This document shows positions 9,124 through 17,657 of a stretch of 64,000 bases of DNA, in pieces. This DNA is from Blattabacterium cuenoti. Its GTDB lineage: Bacteria; Bacteroidota; Bacteroidia; Flavobacteriales; Blattabacteriaceae. Where the stretch lies: positions 1 through 64,000 of the forward strand of contig NZ_CP059182.1 in the NCBI RefSeq assembly GCF_014251255.1, read 5' to 3'. Within the stretch, counting starts at the first letter, position 1, and each line of letters begins with the position of its first letter. Both the position numbers and the translations under genes were made by a program. Under the pieces are notes generated by a model, which was given only the letters and a program-made list of their open reading frames with translations, searched no databases and was not told the DNA's origin.

Positions 9124-10823
9124 AGAATATATTTTTTGATACACAAACGATATGTTATCGTATATAACAAAATTATTATTGATAGAAAAAAACTAATTTT
9201 AAAAATATAATCTCCATACTTGATATAAAAAGTTTTCTTTTTATTTAGAAAAATTTTTCTGGATAAAACTCCTTTTTTTCCGTACGGAATAGAAGATATA
9301 ATTTCTCCTTTTTCATTAATAAAACAAGACACGCCTGTATTTGCAGATCTGGCAATAAATTTTCTATTTTCAATAGCTCTAAGACATGCATAAGATAAAT
9401 GTTGCTTATATCCTTGTGAGACCCCCCACCATCCATCATTAGTAATGAGGGTCATAAATTCTGCATTCTTTTTAAAGAATTGAGAGACATATTCTCCAAA
9501 TACAGATTCATAACAAATAATAGGAGCGATCTTTATTCCTAAAAAAGGATGTGTAAATATTGTATAATGAGGATCTTTTCCGTGTTCCATTACGGATCCT
9601 CCAAAATTAAGAAAAATATTTCCCAATATAGGAAAAAAAATTTTTTTATAAGGAAAAGTTTCTACAGCTGGAACTAATTTAGATTTATGATGAAATTCAA
9701 TCTGATCATCAGAATATGTTTCTATTTGTATGATAGAATTAAATATATCAATCCATAAGATTTCATTTCTAAAAAAAATTGGAGTTGAAGTTTGACTAAA
9801 CTCTTTTTTTTTAGAAGAGTTGAATAATTCTATTCCTGTAATAAATACGGTTTTTGGAGAAATTTTTTTTATATGATTTCTAAATATTGAGATGATGTTA
9901 TTTTTTCCTATATTTTTCAGATAAATTTTTTTTCCATTTCCTGGAAATAGAGTTTCAGGTGCTATAATAAAAGTAGTATTTTTATCAATTTTTTTATCTA
10001 TTAACTTTATCAATATAGAAATTAATTTTTTCGTTGAAATTTTATATTTTTGATGATATGGATTGATATTAGGTTGTAAAATTAGAACGTTAACAGTTCC
10101 AGTTACATCTTTTTTTTCTTCACATTTTAAATATATGTAATTTGAAATAAGAATGAGGAAAAAAATTTTTCCTATATTAAAAAATATGTTCTTATATAAA
10201 GAAAGTATGTTTTTATTTTTTTGATATTTGATAATAGAATTCATAAATCCTATATTCACAATCCATATCCATAATGTTCCCCCTAATATTCCAGTATATT
10301 CATACCATTGAATCCATTTTATATGATTAGAAAAACCATTTCCTAAATTTAGCCATGGCCAAGAAAACTCCCATTCTAAATGCATTTTTTCAAATGAAAT
10401 CCATATACAAACTAAAAATAAATATCCTATATTTCTATTTTCTACATGTTTTTTTATCCATGAGTAAAACGAAAAAACAATGGACATTAAAAAAGCATTT
10501 ATTGTAACAGGAGTTAAATAGGCTTCTGTTGAAAAACTTCCATCAGGTCTTTTTGCATAAAATAACCACCATGTGGATATAGCATTCCATGTAAAAAAAG
10601 TAAAAAAAGACAAGAAAAATATTAATACAATTTTTTTCTCTGAATCTGAAGAATAAAAATGTTCTTCTGCATATAAAATAGGAATAAAAGCTATAAACAA
10701 ATACAAGGGATTTCCATAAGTAGGCCATCCCAATCCTAATAAAATTCCAGAAAGAATACTAAAAAAGAAAAATTTAATATTTTTACTCCTATGTTTTATA
10801 AGAAATCTTGAATGACAAGACAA
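9114..10823 (-). CDS. lnt: Apolipoprotein N-acyltransferase
   Basis: Inner-membrane enzyme that adds the third acyl chain to lipoproteins so that the Lol system can move them to the outer membrane. N-terminal hydrophobic segments (LSGILLGLGWPTYGNPLYLF and others) are followed by a nitrilase-type domain. The catalytic triad candidates are Glu in APETLF, Lys in KSKLVPAVETF and Cys in IICYESVFGE. The GWWG motif of the family is also present. The start is a TTG at 10821-10823 because no ATG precedes the first membrane segment, so the exact start is uncertain. LolD (56511) is another part of lipoprotein transport in this window. Confidence 0.92.
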   Translation of the reverse strand: MSCHSRFLIKHRSKNIKFFFFSILSGILLGLGWPTYGNPLYLFIAFIPILYAEEHFYSSDSEKKIVLIFFLSFFTFFTWNAISTWWLFYAKRPDGSFSTEAYLTPVTINAFLMSIVFSFYSWIKKHVENRNIGYLFLVCIWISFEKMHLEWEFSWPWLNLGNGFSNHIKWIQWYEYTGILGGTLWIWIVNIGFMNSIIKYQKNKNILSLYKNIFFNIGKIFFLILISNYIYLKCEEKKDVTGTVNVLILQPNINPYHQKYKISTKKLISILIKLIDKKIDKNTTFIIAPETLFPGNGKKIYLKNIGKNNIISIFRNHIKKISPKTVFITGIELFNSSKKKEFSQTSTPIFFRNEILWIDIFNSIIQIETYSDDQIEFHHKSKLVPAVETFPYKKIFFPILGNIFLNFGGSVMEHGKDPHYTIFTHPFLGIKIAPIICYESVFGEYVSQFFKKNAEFMTLITNDGWWGVSQGYKQHLSYACLRAIENRKFIARSANTGVSCFINEKGEIISSIPYGKKGVLSRKIFLNKKKTFYIKYGDYIFKISFFLSIIILLYTITYRLCIKKYILHS

Positions 10824-10894
10824 TTTATTAAATAAAATTATTTGATTGCATTTGACAGGTTTTTCTCCTTACAGAGTTAAAAAGAAAAACTATG

Positions 10895-11316
10895 TGGAGC
10901 TGGCGGGATTCGAACCCGCGTCCAAACAAGTAGCATAAAAAATTTCTACATACTTATCCAAAAAAATTTTTTTAGACTAAAATCGGTTTTTGGATACCAA
11001 ATAAAAGTTTAGATTCTAAAAAAAATAGGAAAACTTAAGAATCATCCGTTTTCTTGTCCTTATATATGTTTTAGTATCTCTATATAATCAGTGTATTTAT
11101 AAGGAAAAATTCCTGAGAGACATTTTGCTTCCACATATTGTGGATTTAGCTATGAAATAATATCAAATTAAGAATTATTTTTCAAGCAGCAAAAGCATAT
11201 TGTTTTTCGCCATTTATATTGACTTTGTAAGTCTGTATTTACGTGTAAGATCTTACGTAACACGGTATGCTTAATTTTACAACTAATCTTGCTGTCAATT
11301 CCAAAAAGTCAGCCCC
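10895..11316 (-). ncRNA. ssrA: tmRNA (transfer-messenger RNA)
   Basis: Rescues stalled ribosomes and tags the truncated protein. Read on the minus strand, the 5' end GGGGCUGA (from 11316) pairs with the 3' end CAGCUCC (ending at 10896, discriminator A at 10895). The T arm GCGGGUUCGAAUCCCGC is intact. The tag reading frame is at 11182-11211 and encodes GEKQYAFAA followed by TGA, a typical YA(x)AA-type degradation tag. CCA is not encoded after the discriminator. A TA-AAG-TTTG sequence at 11326-11334 is a possible but imperfect Bacteroidetes -7 element. It sits between rodA and lnt; the rest of this 10824-11459 gap holds no gene that I can see. Confidence 0.95.
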
Positions 11317-11459
11317 TTTTTTTTTCAAACTTTAATCATTTTTTCTTATGATGAAAAGAACAAATTTATTAAAAAATTTTGAATATTACATTCATATAAG
11401 TCGTTTTTTTTTTAAAAATAATCCCACTCATGATGCATAGAAAACAATAAAAAAGTTAT

Positions 11460-12719
11460 TCAAATCAAACTCGCTTGATTTGCAGCATCTAATCTAATGA
11501 AAATGAATAACAAAACAGTAAAAGACCAAAAAGAAGATCCTCCGTAACTGAAAAAAGGTAAAACAATTCCTATTGTTGGAAAAAGTCCCATTACCATGCT
11601 TAAATTAATAAAAAAATGAACAAAAATAATATTCCCTACTGAATATCCAAAAATTCTTCCAAAAATATCTTTTTGTCTTTCGGACAAAAAATATATTCTA
11701 CTAATGAACAACAAATAAAATATGATTAATATAATACTTCCTATAAAACCCCACTCTTCTCCTACAGTACAAAAAATATAATCCGTATGTTGTTCAGGAA
11801 CAAATTTTCCTTTTGTTATAGTTCCTTTTTTATATCCTTTTCCAAAAAATTTACCGGAACCAATAGCTGTTTTTGAATACAGGAGATTATATCCTATATT
11901 ATCTCGATATTTTTTATCGAATTCATTTTGAAAAAGAATATTAATCCTATCTTGATGATGTTTCTTTAAAAATTTTTGAAAAAAAAATGGAGAAACGACA
12001 ACGAAAATGGATAAAAAAATAAAAACAAATAAATAAAATAATAAATCATTTATATTTATAAACCTGTTTTCTTTTCTTAAGAAAAAAATCAATAGTAAAA
12101 TTGAAAAAATACAGAATATAATAATCCAAGATGATATCTTTAAAGAAGCAATAAACAAAAAAATTAAAAGCAATAAAAAAAGAAGAAAAGAAATAGACAA
12201 TCCTTGTCTATATAAAGTCAAAATAAATGAAGAAAAAACTATAGATGAACCTGGATCTGGTTGAAAAAATATTAATAATGAAGGTATTATTATTAATAAA
12301 ACAGATACATATAATAATGTTTTTTTATTTTTCTGAACATTTTCTTGACTCAAAAGATAAGAAATGATTAAAGATGTGGATATTTTTGACAATTCAGAAG
12401 GTTGAAAACTAATAGGACCAAAAACATACCAAGATTTTGATCCATTTATATTTTTTCCTAAAAAAAACACTCCAATCAAAAGAAATAACGTAAATAAAAA
12501 AAAGAATGAAGAGAAATATTTATAATGTATTGGTTTGAATAAAAAAATTATGAATATGGAAAAAAAACTAAATAAAATCCATATTAATTGTTTTTCTGCT
12601 TTCTCATAAGAAACAGAATATAAATTCATATATCCAAAAAAAATCATGAAAATATAGATAAGAACAATATACCAATCTATATTTTCTAATAATGTTTTAT
12701 TTCTTTTGATTTTTATCAA
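11460..12719 (-). CDS. rodA: Rod-shape glycosyltransferase RodA (SEDS family)
   Basis: Polytopic SEDS peptidoglycan polymerase that works with PBP2 during cell elongation. About ten hydrophobic segments are visible. Family motifs include FQPSELSKI, FQPDPGSS, and the C-terminal GLFPTIGIVLPFFSYGGSS. The large loop contains QDRINILFQNE and GKGYKKGTITKGKFVPEQHTDYIF, typical of RodA. At 419 aa it has the usual length. Its start overlaps the end of the PBP2 gene by 23 bp, consistent with translational coupling in the mre operon. Confidence 0.95.
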   Translation of the reverse strand: MIKIKRNKTLLENIDWYIVLIYIFMIFFGYMNLYSVSYEKAEKQLIWILFSFFSIFIIFLFKPIHYKYFSSFFFLFTLFLLIGVFFLGKNINGSKSWYVFGPISFQPSELSKISTSLIISYLLSQENVQKNKKTLLYVSVLLIIIPSLLIFFQPDPGSSIVFSSFILTLYRQGLSISFLLFLLLLIFLFIASLKISSWIIIFCIFSILLLIFFLRKENRFININDLLFYLFVFIFLSIFVVVSPFFFQKFLKKHHQDRINILFQNEFDKKYRDNIGYNLLYSKTAIGSGKFFGKGYKKGTITKGKFVPEQHTDYIFCTVGEEWGFIGSIILIIFYLLFISRIYFLSERQKDIFGRIFGYSVGNIIFVHFFINLSMVMGLFPTIGIVLPFFSYGGSSFWSFTVLLFIFIRLDAANQASLI

Positions 12720-14592
12720 TTATTTTTTTTTTATTTTTCATTCTTGCTATACTATTGTATACTTTTTGTAATCCTAAATTCATAATTTTTTTTTCAAGAT
12801 TTTTTCTAGAAATATTGTTTTTAATGTATTTTTCTGCAATTAGACTGGCGATAGGACCAGCCCAACGAGATCCAAATCCTCCATTTTCTATAATTACGGA
12901 AACAGCTATTTTAGGGTCTTCTACTGGAGCAAATAGTATAAAAATAGAATGATCAGGTAAAGATATTGTTTTATGATTGACACTAATAAAGTTTTGTGAC
13001 GTTCCTGTTTTTCCAGCCATTCTAATATCCGAAGATTTGAAACTTTTTCCAGTTCCAATTATAAATACTTTTTCCATTCCACTAATAATTAAATCAAAAT
13101 ATTTCTTTTTTACTTTTGTATATTTAGCACGAGTATAATTAGGATTAGAAATAGGTTGATTATTAATACATTTTACAATATGTGGGGTATAAAAAAAGCC
13201 TTTATTGGCTATAGCACAAACCATATTAGCTAATTGTATGGGAGTGACATTGATTTCTCCTTGACCAATACTGTTTGAAATAATTGTAATAGCATTCCAT
13301 TTTGTATATCCATATTTTTTATTGTAATAATCTCCAGAAGGAATGATTCCTTTTTCTCCAGTAGCCAAATCATTGCACAAATAATTTCCAAATCCAAAAC
13401 TTTTAATGATATCAGACCATTCATTAGCTCCTTTTGTTAAATTTTTTGGATATTTTTCAATAACACGTTTATAAACTTGTGCAAAATAATTGTTACAAGA
13501 AACAGCAACAGCTGTTTCTATTCCTATAGGAAATCCATGAATTCCTGAATGACAATGAATTCTTTTTTTTCCATATTTAAATCCATTATAGCATATAAAA
13601 GTTGTTTTTGTATTTACTACTCCCATCTGAAGACCTGCTAATTCTGTCATTAACTTAAATGGAGAAGCTGGAGGATAACGGGCTTGTGTTGTTCTATCCA
13701 ATAAAGGATAGTCTATTGTATTTTTAATTAATTTTTTAAATTCTTTAGATCGGTTAATTCCCACAAACAAATTAGGATTATTGATAGGACTAGAAACTAA
13801 AGATAAAATTTCTCCATTTTTAGGATTAATAGCTACTATTCCACCTTTTTTTTGAAACATAAGTTTTTCTGCATAATTCTGTAAATTCCAATCTATAGTT
13901 AAAGAAATATCATTTCCACCAATTGCTTTTATATTATTTTTTCTGTTATTATAGGGAGCGATAATACATCCTTTTCTATTTCTTATCCAATATTTCACTC
14001 CTTTTTTTCCTCTTAATATTTTTTCATAAGATTTTTCTACTCCAGCCCATCCAATAAAATCTCCTCTTTGATAATAATTAGATTCTTTCTTTATATCTTT
14101 TTGACTTACTTCTCCAAGATATCCTAAAATATTAGCAGAGCTTTCTACTTTATAATCTCTAAGAGAACGTTTTGTCCAATCAAATCCTTTGTATTTGTAA
14201 AGTTTTTCTTGTATAGTAGCAAATTTCTCTTTTGAAATGAAAGGAAGAAAAACAGAAGGTAAATATTTTGAATAAGCTTTTGCTTTTTCTAAATTTTTGT
14301 GAAAAGTATCTTCTTTTATCCCTAAAAGATTACAAAATTCAATAACATTGAAATTTTCATCTATAAGTATAGGAATTACTATTAATTCATAAATAGATTT
14401 GTTAAATACTAATAAATTATTATTTCTATCGAAAATAGAACCTCTTTCAGGAATAATAATTTCTTGTTTTATAGAAGTGTTGAATGCATTTAAAATATAT
14501 TTTTCAGTATATATTTGTAGATAAAATAATCTAGTTATAAAAATTAAACCTATAAAACTTAAAATAATATAGAAAATATATAATTTCTTCAA
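12697..14592 (-). CDS. mrdA: Penicillin-binding protein 2 (peptidoglycan transpeptidase)
   Basis: Elongasome transpeptidase that cross-links peptidoglycan and partners RodA. One N-terminal membrane anchor (LYIFYIILSFIGLIFITRLF) precedes a dimerization domain containing PERGSIFDRNNNLL. The transpeptidase domain has its three active-site motifs: SPFK (serine nucleophile, in RYPPASPFKLM), SCNNYF (SxN) and GKTGTS (KTG). It overlaps mreD by 4 bp and rodA by 23 bp. The 631-aa length is normal. High confidence. Confidence 0.95.
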   Translation of the reverse strand: MKKLYIFYIILSFIGLIFITRLFYLQIYTEKYILNAFNTSIKQEIIIPERGSIFDRNNNLLVFNKSIYELIVIPILIDENFNVIEFCNLLGIKEDTFHKNLEKAKAYSKYLPSVFLPFISKEKFATIQEKLYKYKGFDWTKRSLRDYKVESSANILGYLGEVSQKDIKKESNYYQRGDFIGWAGVEKSYEKILRGKKGVKYWIRNRKGCIIAPYNNRKNNIKAIGGNDISLTIDWNLQNYAEKLMFQKKGGIVAINPKNGEILSLVSSPINNPNLFVGINRSKEFKKLIKNTIDYPLLDRTTQARYPPASPFKLMTELAGLQMGVVNTKTTFICYNGFKYGKKRIHCHSGIHGFPIGIETAVAVSCNNYFAQVYKRVIEKYPKNLTKGANEWSDIIKSFGFGNYLCNDLATGEKGIIPSGDYYNKKYGYTKWNAITIISNSIGQGEINVTPIQLANMVCAIANKGFFYTPHIVKCINNQPISNPNYTRAKYTKVKKKYFDLIISGMEKVFIIGTGKSFKSSDIRMAGKTGTSQNFISVNHKTISLPDHSIFILFAPVEDPKIAVSVIIENGGFGSRWAGPIASLIAEKYIKNNISRKNLEKKIMNLGLQKVYNSIARMKNKKKIIDKNQKK

Positions 14593-15101
14593 TGTTTAAT
14601 TTTTCTTCTAAAGAAAAAATATATAATACACAAAATAGTTGTAAAAATACTGCTAAATATAATTTTCAATAAAAAAATTTTTCTAAAATAAGATAACTTC
14701 AATATTTCTAATATGAACAAAGAAAAATGATGTGTAAGAATCAACGAAAATATATAAAGAAATTTTCTAATAAAAGGTAATTCATAAATGGAAAAGTTAC
14801 TTTTTTGTAGAAAATTTTTTCCTTCAAAAAATTGTAAAAATTTTAACCGCAAAAAAGCGGAAAGAGTCGTAGAAAAAGCGTGTATTCCTCCAGAATTCAT
14901 ACAGTGATCTATAATCCAACCTATCATAAAAGATAAAAATAAGAAGACCAATTGATTTCCATAATATGAATAAATTAGTATAAAAATAATATACATATAA
15001 GTATACCAACCTAAAAATATAGAGTTTAATATTGATACTTGAATTAAACAAATCAAAAAAATGGAAAAAATAGATAAGAAAAAATTCTTTAGAAAATTCA
15101 T
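14589..15101 (-). CDS. mreD: Rod-shape-determining protein MreD
   Basis: Small integral membrane subunit of the elongasome. The 170-residue protein is almost entirely hydrophobic, with about five or six segments (for example FLKNFFLSIFSIFLICLIQV). The conserved region MIGWIIDHCMNSGGIHAFSTTL resembles the MreD core. The family is poorly conserved, so the call rests on topology and its place between mreC (1-bp overlap) and pbp2 (4-bp overlap). Confidence 0.85.
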   Translation of the reverse strand: MNFLKNFFLSIFSIFLICLIQVSILNSIFLGWYTYMYIIFILIYSYYGNQLVFLFLSFMIGWIIDHCMNSGGIHAFSTTLSAFLRLKFLQFFEGKNFLQKSNFSIYELPFIRKFLYIFSLILTHHFSLFILEILKLSYFRKIFLLKIIFSSIFTTILCIIYFFFRRKIKH

Positions 15102-15934
15102 TATTTACTTTCAACTTTATAAAGTTGAACATTTTTCCATTCTTTTCTAAATAAATTTTTCACAACATAGGCATTTTCTATGGTAGAGAAATTTTCTAAT
15201 AATTTTACTTTTATAACATAATTAGCATGCTCTTCATCAAATCTATAACAAAAAACTTTTCCAATTGGAATTCCTTCAGGAAAAGTTGCAGATTTTCCAT
15301 CTGTTTCTACTATATCTCCTTTATGTATGATAGAATGTTTGGGAATATCGTATAAAACAACGTATTCATGATCTAATCCATCCCAACTAACTGTTCCAAA
15401 ATATTTATTTCTTTTTAGTCTCGCATTAACTTTAATTTTTGGATTTAAAAGAGAAATAGCTGTACTAAAGTGTGGGGAAGTTTTTATAATAATCCCTGCA
15501 ATTCCATTAGGTAAAATAATTCCCATATCTGTTTTAATTCCATCCAAATTTCCTTTATTTATAGTAATATAATTTTCCTGTTCATGGATACTATTATTAA
15601 TAATTTTGACAGGGGTATAAACATATTGTTGTAGATAATCAATATTATCTTTTTTAAAATCTTTAATTATTTTACTTATTTTTGAAGAAATATGAGAACG
15701 ACGTAATCTTATATTTTCTTTTATAAGTCTATCATTTTCAACTTTTAATAAAAAATAACTACGTAATATATGAATTGTTTCGTACATTTTTCCTACCAAA
15801 AAATTGGAGGAACCATTATAAATATATTGATGAATATTATTTTTAGAAAATGAAAGAAAAATAGCTAAAGATTCTAATAGAAAAAATAAAATAAAAAAAC
15901 GCCATTTTATAATGGAATTAAAAAACTCACGCAT
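15101..15934 (-). CDS. mreC: Rod-shape-determining protein MreC
   Basis: Bitopic periplasmic scaffold that links MreB/MreD to PBP2. A single N-terminal membrane segment (FFILFFLLESLAIFLSF) is followed by a coiled-coil-like region (about 55-95) and the beta-rich MreC domain. In that domain NKGNLDGIKTDMGIILPNGIAGII and PKHSIIHKGDIVETDG are recognisable. At 277 aa it has the usual length. It lies 36 bp after mreB in the operon. Confidence 0.92.
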   Translation of the reverse strand: MREFFNSIIKWRFFILFFLLESLAIFLSFSKNNIHQYIYNGSSNFLVGKMYETIHILRSYFLLKVENDRLIKENIRLRRSHISSKISKIIKDFKKDNIDYLQQYVYTPVKIINNSIHEQENYITINKGNLDGIKTDMGIILPNGIAGIIIKTSPHFSTAISLLNPKIKVNARLKRNKYFGTVSWDGLDHEYVVLYDIPKHSIIHKGDIVETDGKSATFPEGIPIGKVFCYRFDEEHANYVIKVKLLENFSTIENAYVVKNLFRKEWKNVQLYKVESK

Positions 15935-15970
15935 AAATATAAAAGCATAAAATTATAAAAATCTTTTTTT

Positions 15971-17008
15971 TTATTTCATCAAAAATGTAAATTTATCAAT
16001 ATTTTTCAAAGCAACTCCTGTTCCTTTTACCACAGCTCTTAAAGGATCTTCTACTAAAGAAACAGAAAGACCTGTTTTTTTAGAAATTCTTCTATCTAAT
16101 CCTCTTAGAAGGGATCCTCCTCCTGCCATGTATATTCCTGTTTTATATATATCTGCAGCAAGTTCTGGAGGAGTTCTAGATAGTGTTTCCATGACAGCGT
16201 CTTCAATACGTAAAATAGATTTATCAAGTGCAGGAATAGTTTCTTTATAAGAAAGATTCATTTCTTTAGGTTTTCCTGTTGGCAAATCTCTTCCTTGAAT
16301 ATGAATATCTACAGGAGGATTTTCAATAGATTCTATAGCGGCTCCTATATCTATTTTAATTTTTTCAGCAGTTCTTTCCCCAATGTACAAATTGTATTTA
16401 GTCCTAAGAAAATAGGCAATATCATTAGTAAAAACATCTCCGGCTATTTTAATGGATTTTTGACAAACAATTCCACCTAAAGCAATTACTCCACATTCTG
16501 TGGTCCCTCCTCCGATATCAATAATCATATTTCCTTCAGCTTTTGTAACAGATATGCCGGATCCAATAGCTGCCGCCATAGGTTCTTCAATAAGATAAAC
16601 TTCTTTAGCATTTAAATGTTGAGCAGAATCTTTCACAGCTCTTTTTTCTACTTCTGTAATTCCAGATGGAATACAAATAACCATAACTAATGATGGAGTA
16701 AATAATTTTTTATTTATTCCTGGAATTTTTTTGATAAATTCTCTTATCATAAGTTCTGCTACTTGATAGTCTGCTATGACTCCATCTTTTAATGGTTTAT
16801 AAATTTTAATATTTTCATGTGTTTTTCCTTGCATTTGTTTCGCCTCTTCTCCTACAGCTAAAACTTTTTTACTTCTTACATCTATAGCAATGATTGAGGG
16901 TAAATCAACAATCACTTTATTGTCATGCATAATAAGAGTATTTGCTGTTCCCAAATCTATAGCAATTTCTTGAGTAAATAAATTTTTCATCAAATCAACT
17001 AATCCCAT
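15971..17008 (-). CDS. mreB: Rod-shape-determining protein MreB (actin homologue)
   Basis: Bacterial actin that organises peptidoglycan elongation. The phosphate 1 motif is IAIDLGTANT, the phosphate 2 motif is MIIDIGGGTTECG and the adenosine motif is MAGGGSLLRGLD. EEPMAAAIG is also conserved. At 345 aa it is full length. It is the first gene of mreB-mreC-mreD-pbp2-rodA, read leftwards, and its upstream region is shared with the divergent folK. Keeping the full rod operon implies a peptidoglycan wall is still made. Confidence 0.97.
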   Translation of the reverse strand: MGLVDLMKNLFTQEIAIDLGTANTLIMHDNKVIVDLPSIIAIDVRSKKVLAVGEEAKQMQGKTHENIKIYKPLKDGVIADYQVAELMIREFIKKIPGINKKLFTPSLVMVICIPSGITEVEKRAVKDSAQHLNAKEVYLIEEPMAAAIGSGISVTKAEGNMIIDIGGGTTECGVIALGGIVCQKSIKIAGDVFTNDIAYFLRTKYNLYIGERTAEKIKIDIGAAIESIENPPVDIHIQGRDLPTGKPKEMNLSYKETIPALDKSILRIEDAVMETLSRTPPELAADIYKTGIYMAGGGSLLRGLDRRISKKTGLSVSLVEDPLRAVVKGTGVALKNIDKFTFLMK

Positions 17009-17118
17009 AGTTTTTTGTTATGGATTCTAAATCTTTACTCAATTTAAAAAATAAAAAAATATTTTTCTATTTAAAAATGAAGTTTTTCAGTATCTTATGA
17101 AAGATATAATTTTTTCTT

Positions 17119-17643
17119 TTGAAAGAACACAACATTTATTTGTTACAAGGAAGCAACAAAGAAAATAAAAAAGAATATTTGGATAAATCTTTATTCCTAA
17201 TTTGTAAAAAAATTGGGAAAATAATTAAAAAATCTTCCTATTTTGAAAGCGTAGCTTGGAATATGAATAAAAATACATCTTCTTTTTATAATAGAGCTTT
17301 GCATGTAAAAACATTTCATTCTCCTATAGAATTATTGGAAAATATTTTAGAAATTGAATCCATTGTAGGGAGAAAATCAAAAAAAAACATTTTTTCTTTT
17401 AAGAAAAAAAGAAAATACCAAGATAGAGAAATTGATATTGATATCATATTTTATGATCATCTTATAATACATAGCTCTATGTTAACGATTCCGCACCCTT
17501 TATTTCATTTACGTAGATTTGCTATAGAACCAATGTGTGAAATTTATCCAAAAAAATATCATCCTATATTTAATTTAACAATATTGGAAATATTAGGAGC
17601 ATGTATAGATAAATTAGAAGTAAAAAAAATATCAACTTTTTGA
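17119..17643 (+). CDS. folK: 2-amino-4-hydroxy-6-hydroxymethyldihydropteridine pyrophosphokinase
   Basis: Transfers pyrophosphate from ATP to 6-hydroxymethyl-7,8-dihydropterin in folate synthesis. The HPPK signature is QDREIDIDIIFYD, followed by LTIPHPLFHLRRFAIEPMCEI. The N-terminal YLLQGSNKENKKEYL matches the usual LGSN-x-GN block, with Q-G in place of L-G. The start is a TTG at 17119, which begins directly at the conserved N terminus. At 174 aa it is slightly longer than typical, with a Lys-rich insert (SFKKKRK). It overlaps the next gene. Confidence 0.9.
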   Translation: MKEHNIYLLQGSNKENKKEYLDKSLFLICKKIGKIIKKSSYFESVAWNMNKNTSSFYNRALHVKTFHSPIELLENILEIESIVGRKSKKNIFSFKKKRKYQDREIDIDIIFYDHLIIHSSMLTIPHPLFHLRRFAIEPMCEIYPKKYHPIFNLTILEILGACIDKLEVKKISTF

Positions 17644-17657
17644 TTTTATCCAAAAAA

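Noticed and set aside
14824-15132. 102-codon minus-strand open frame overlapping mreD and mreC
   Set aside because: It is an alternative frame of the same strand over the mreD coding region; mreD fits operon spacing and topology.
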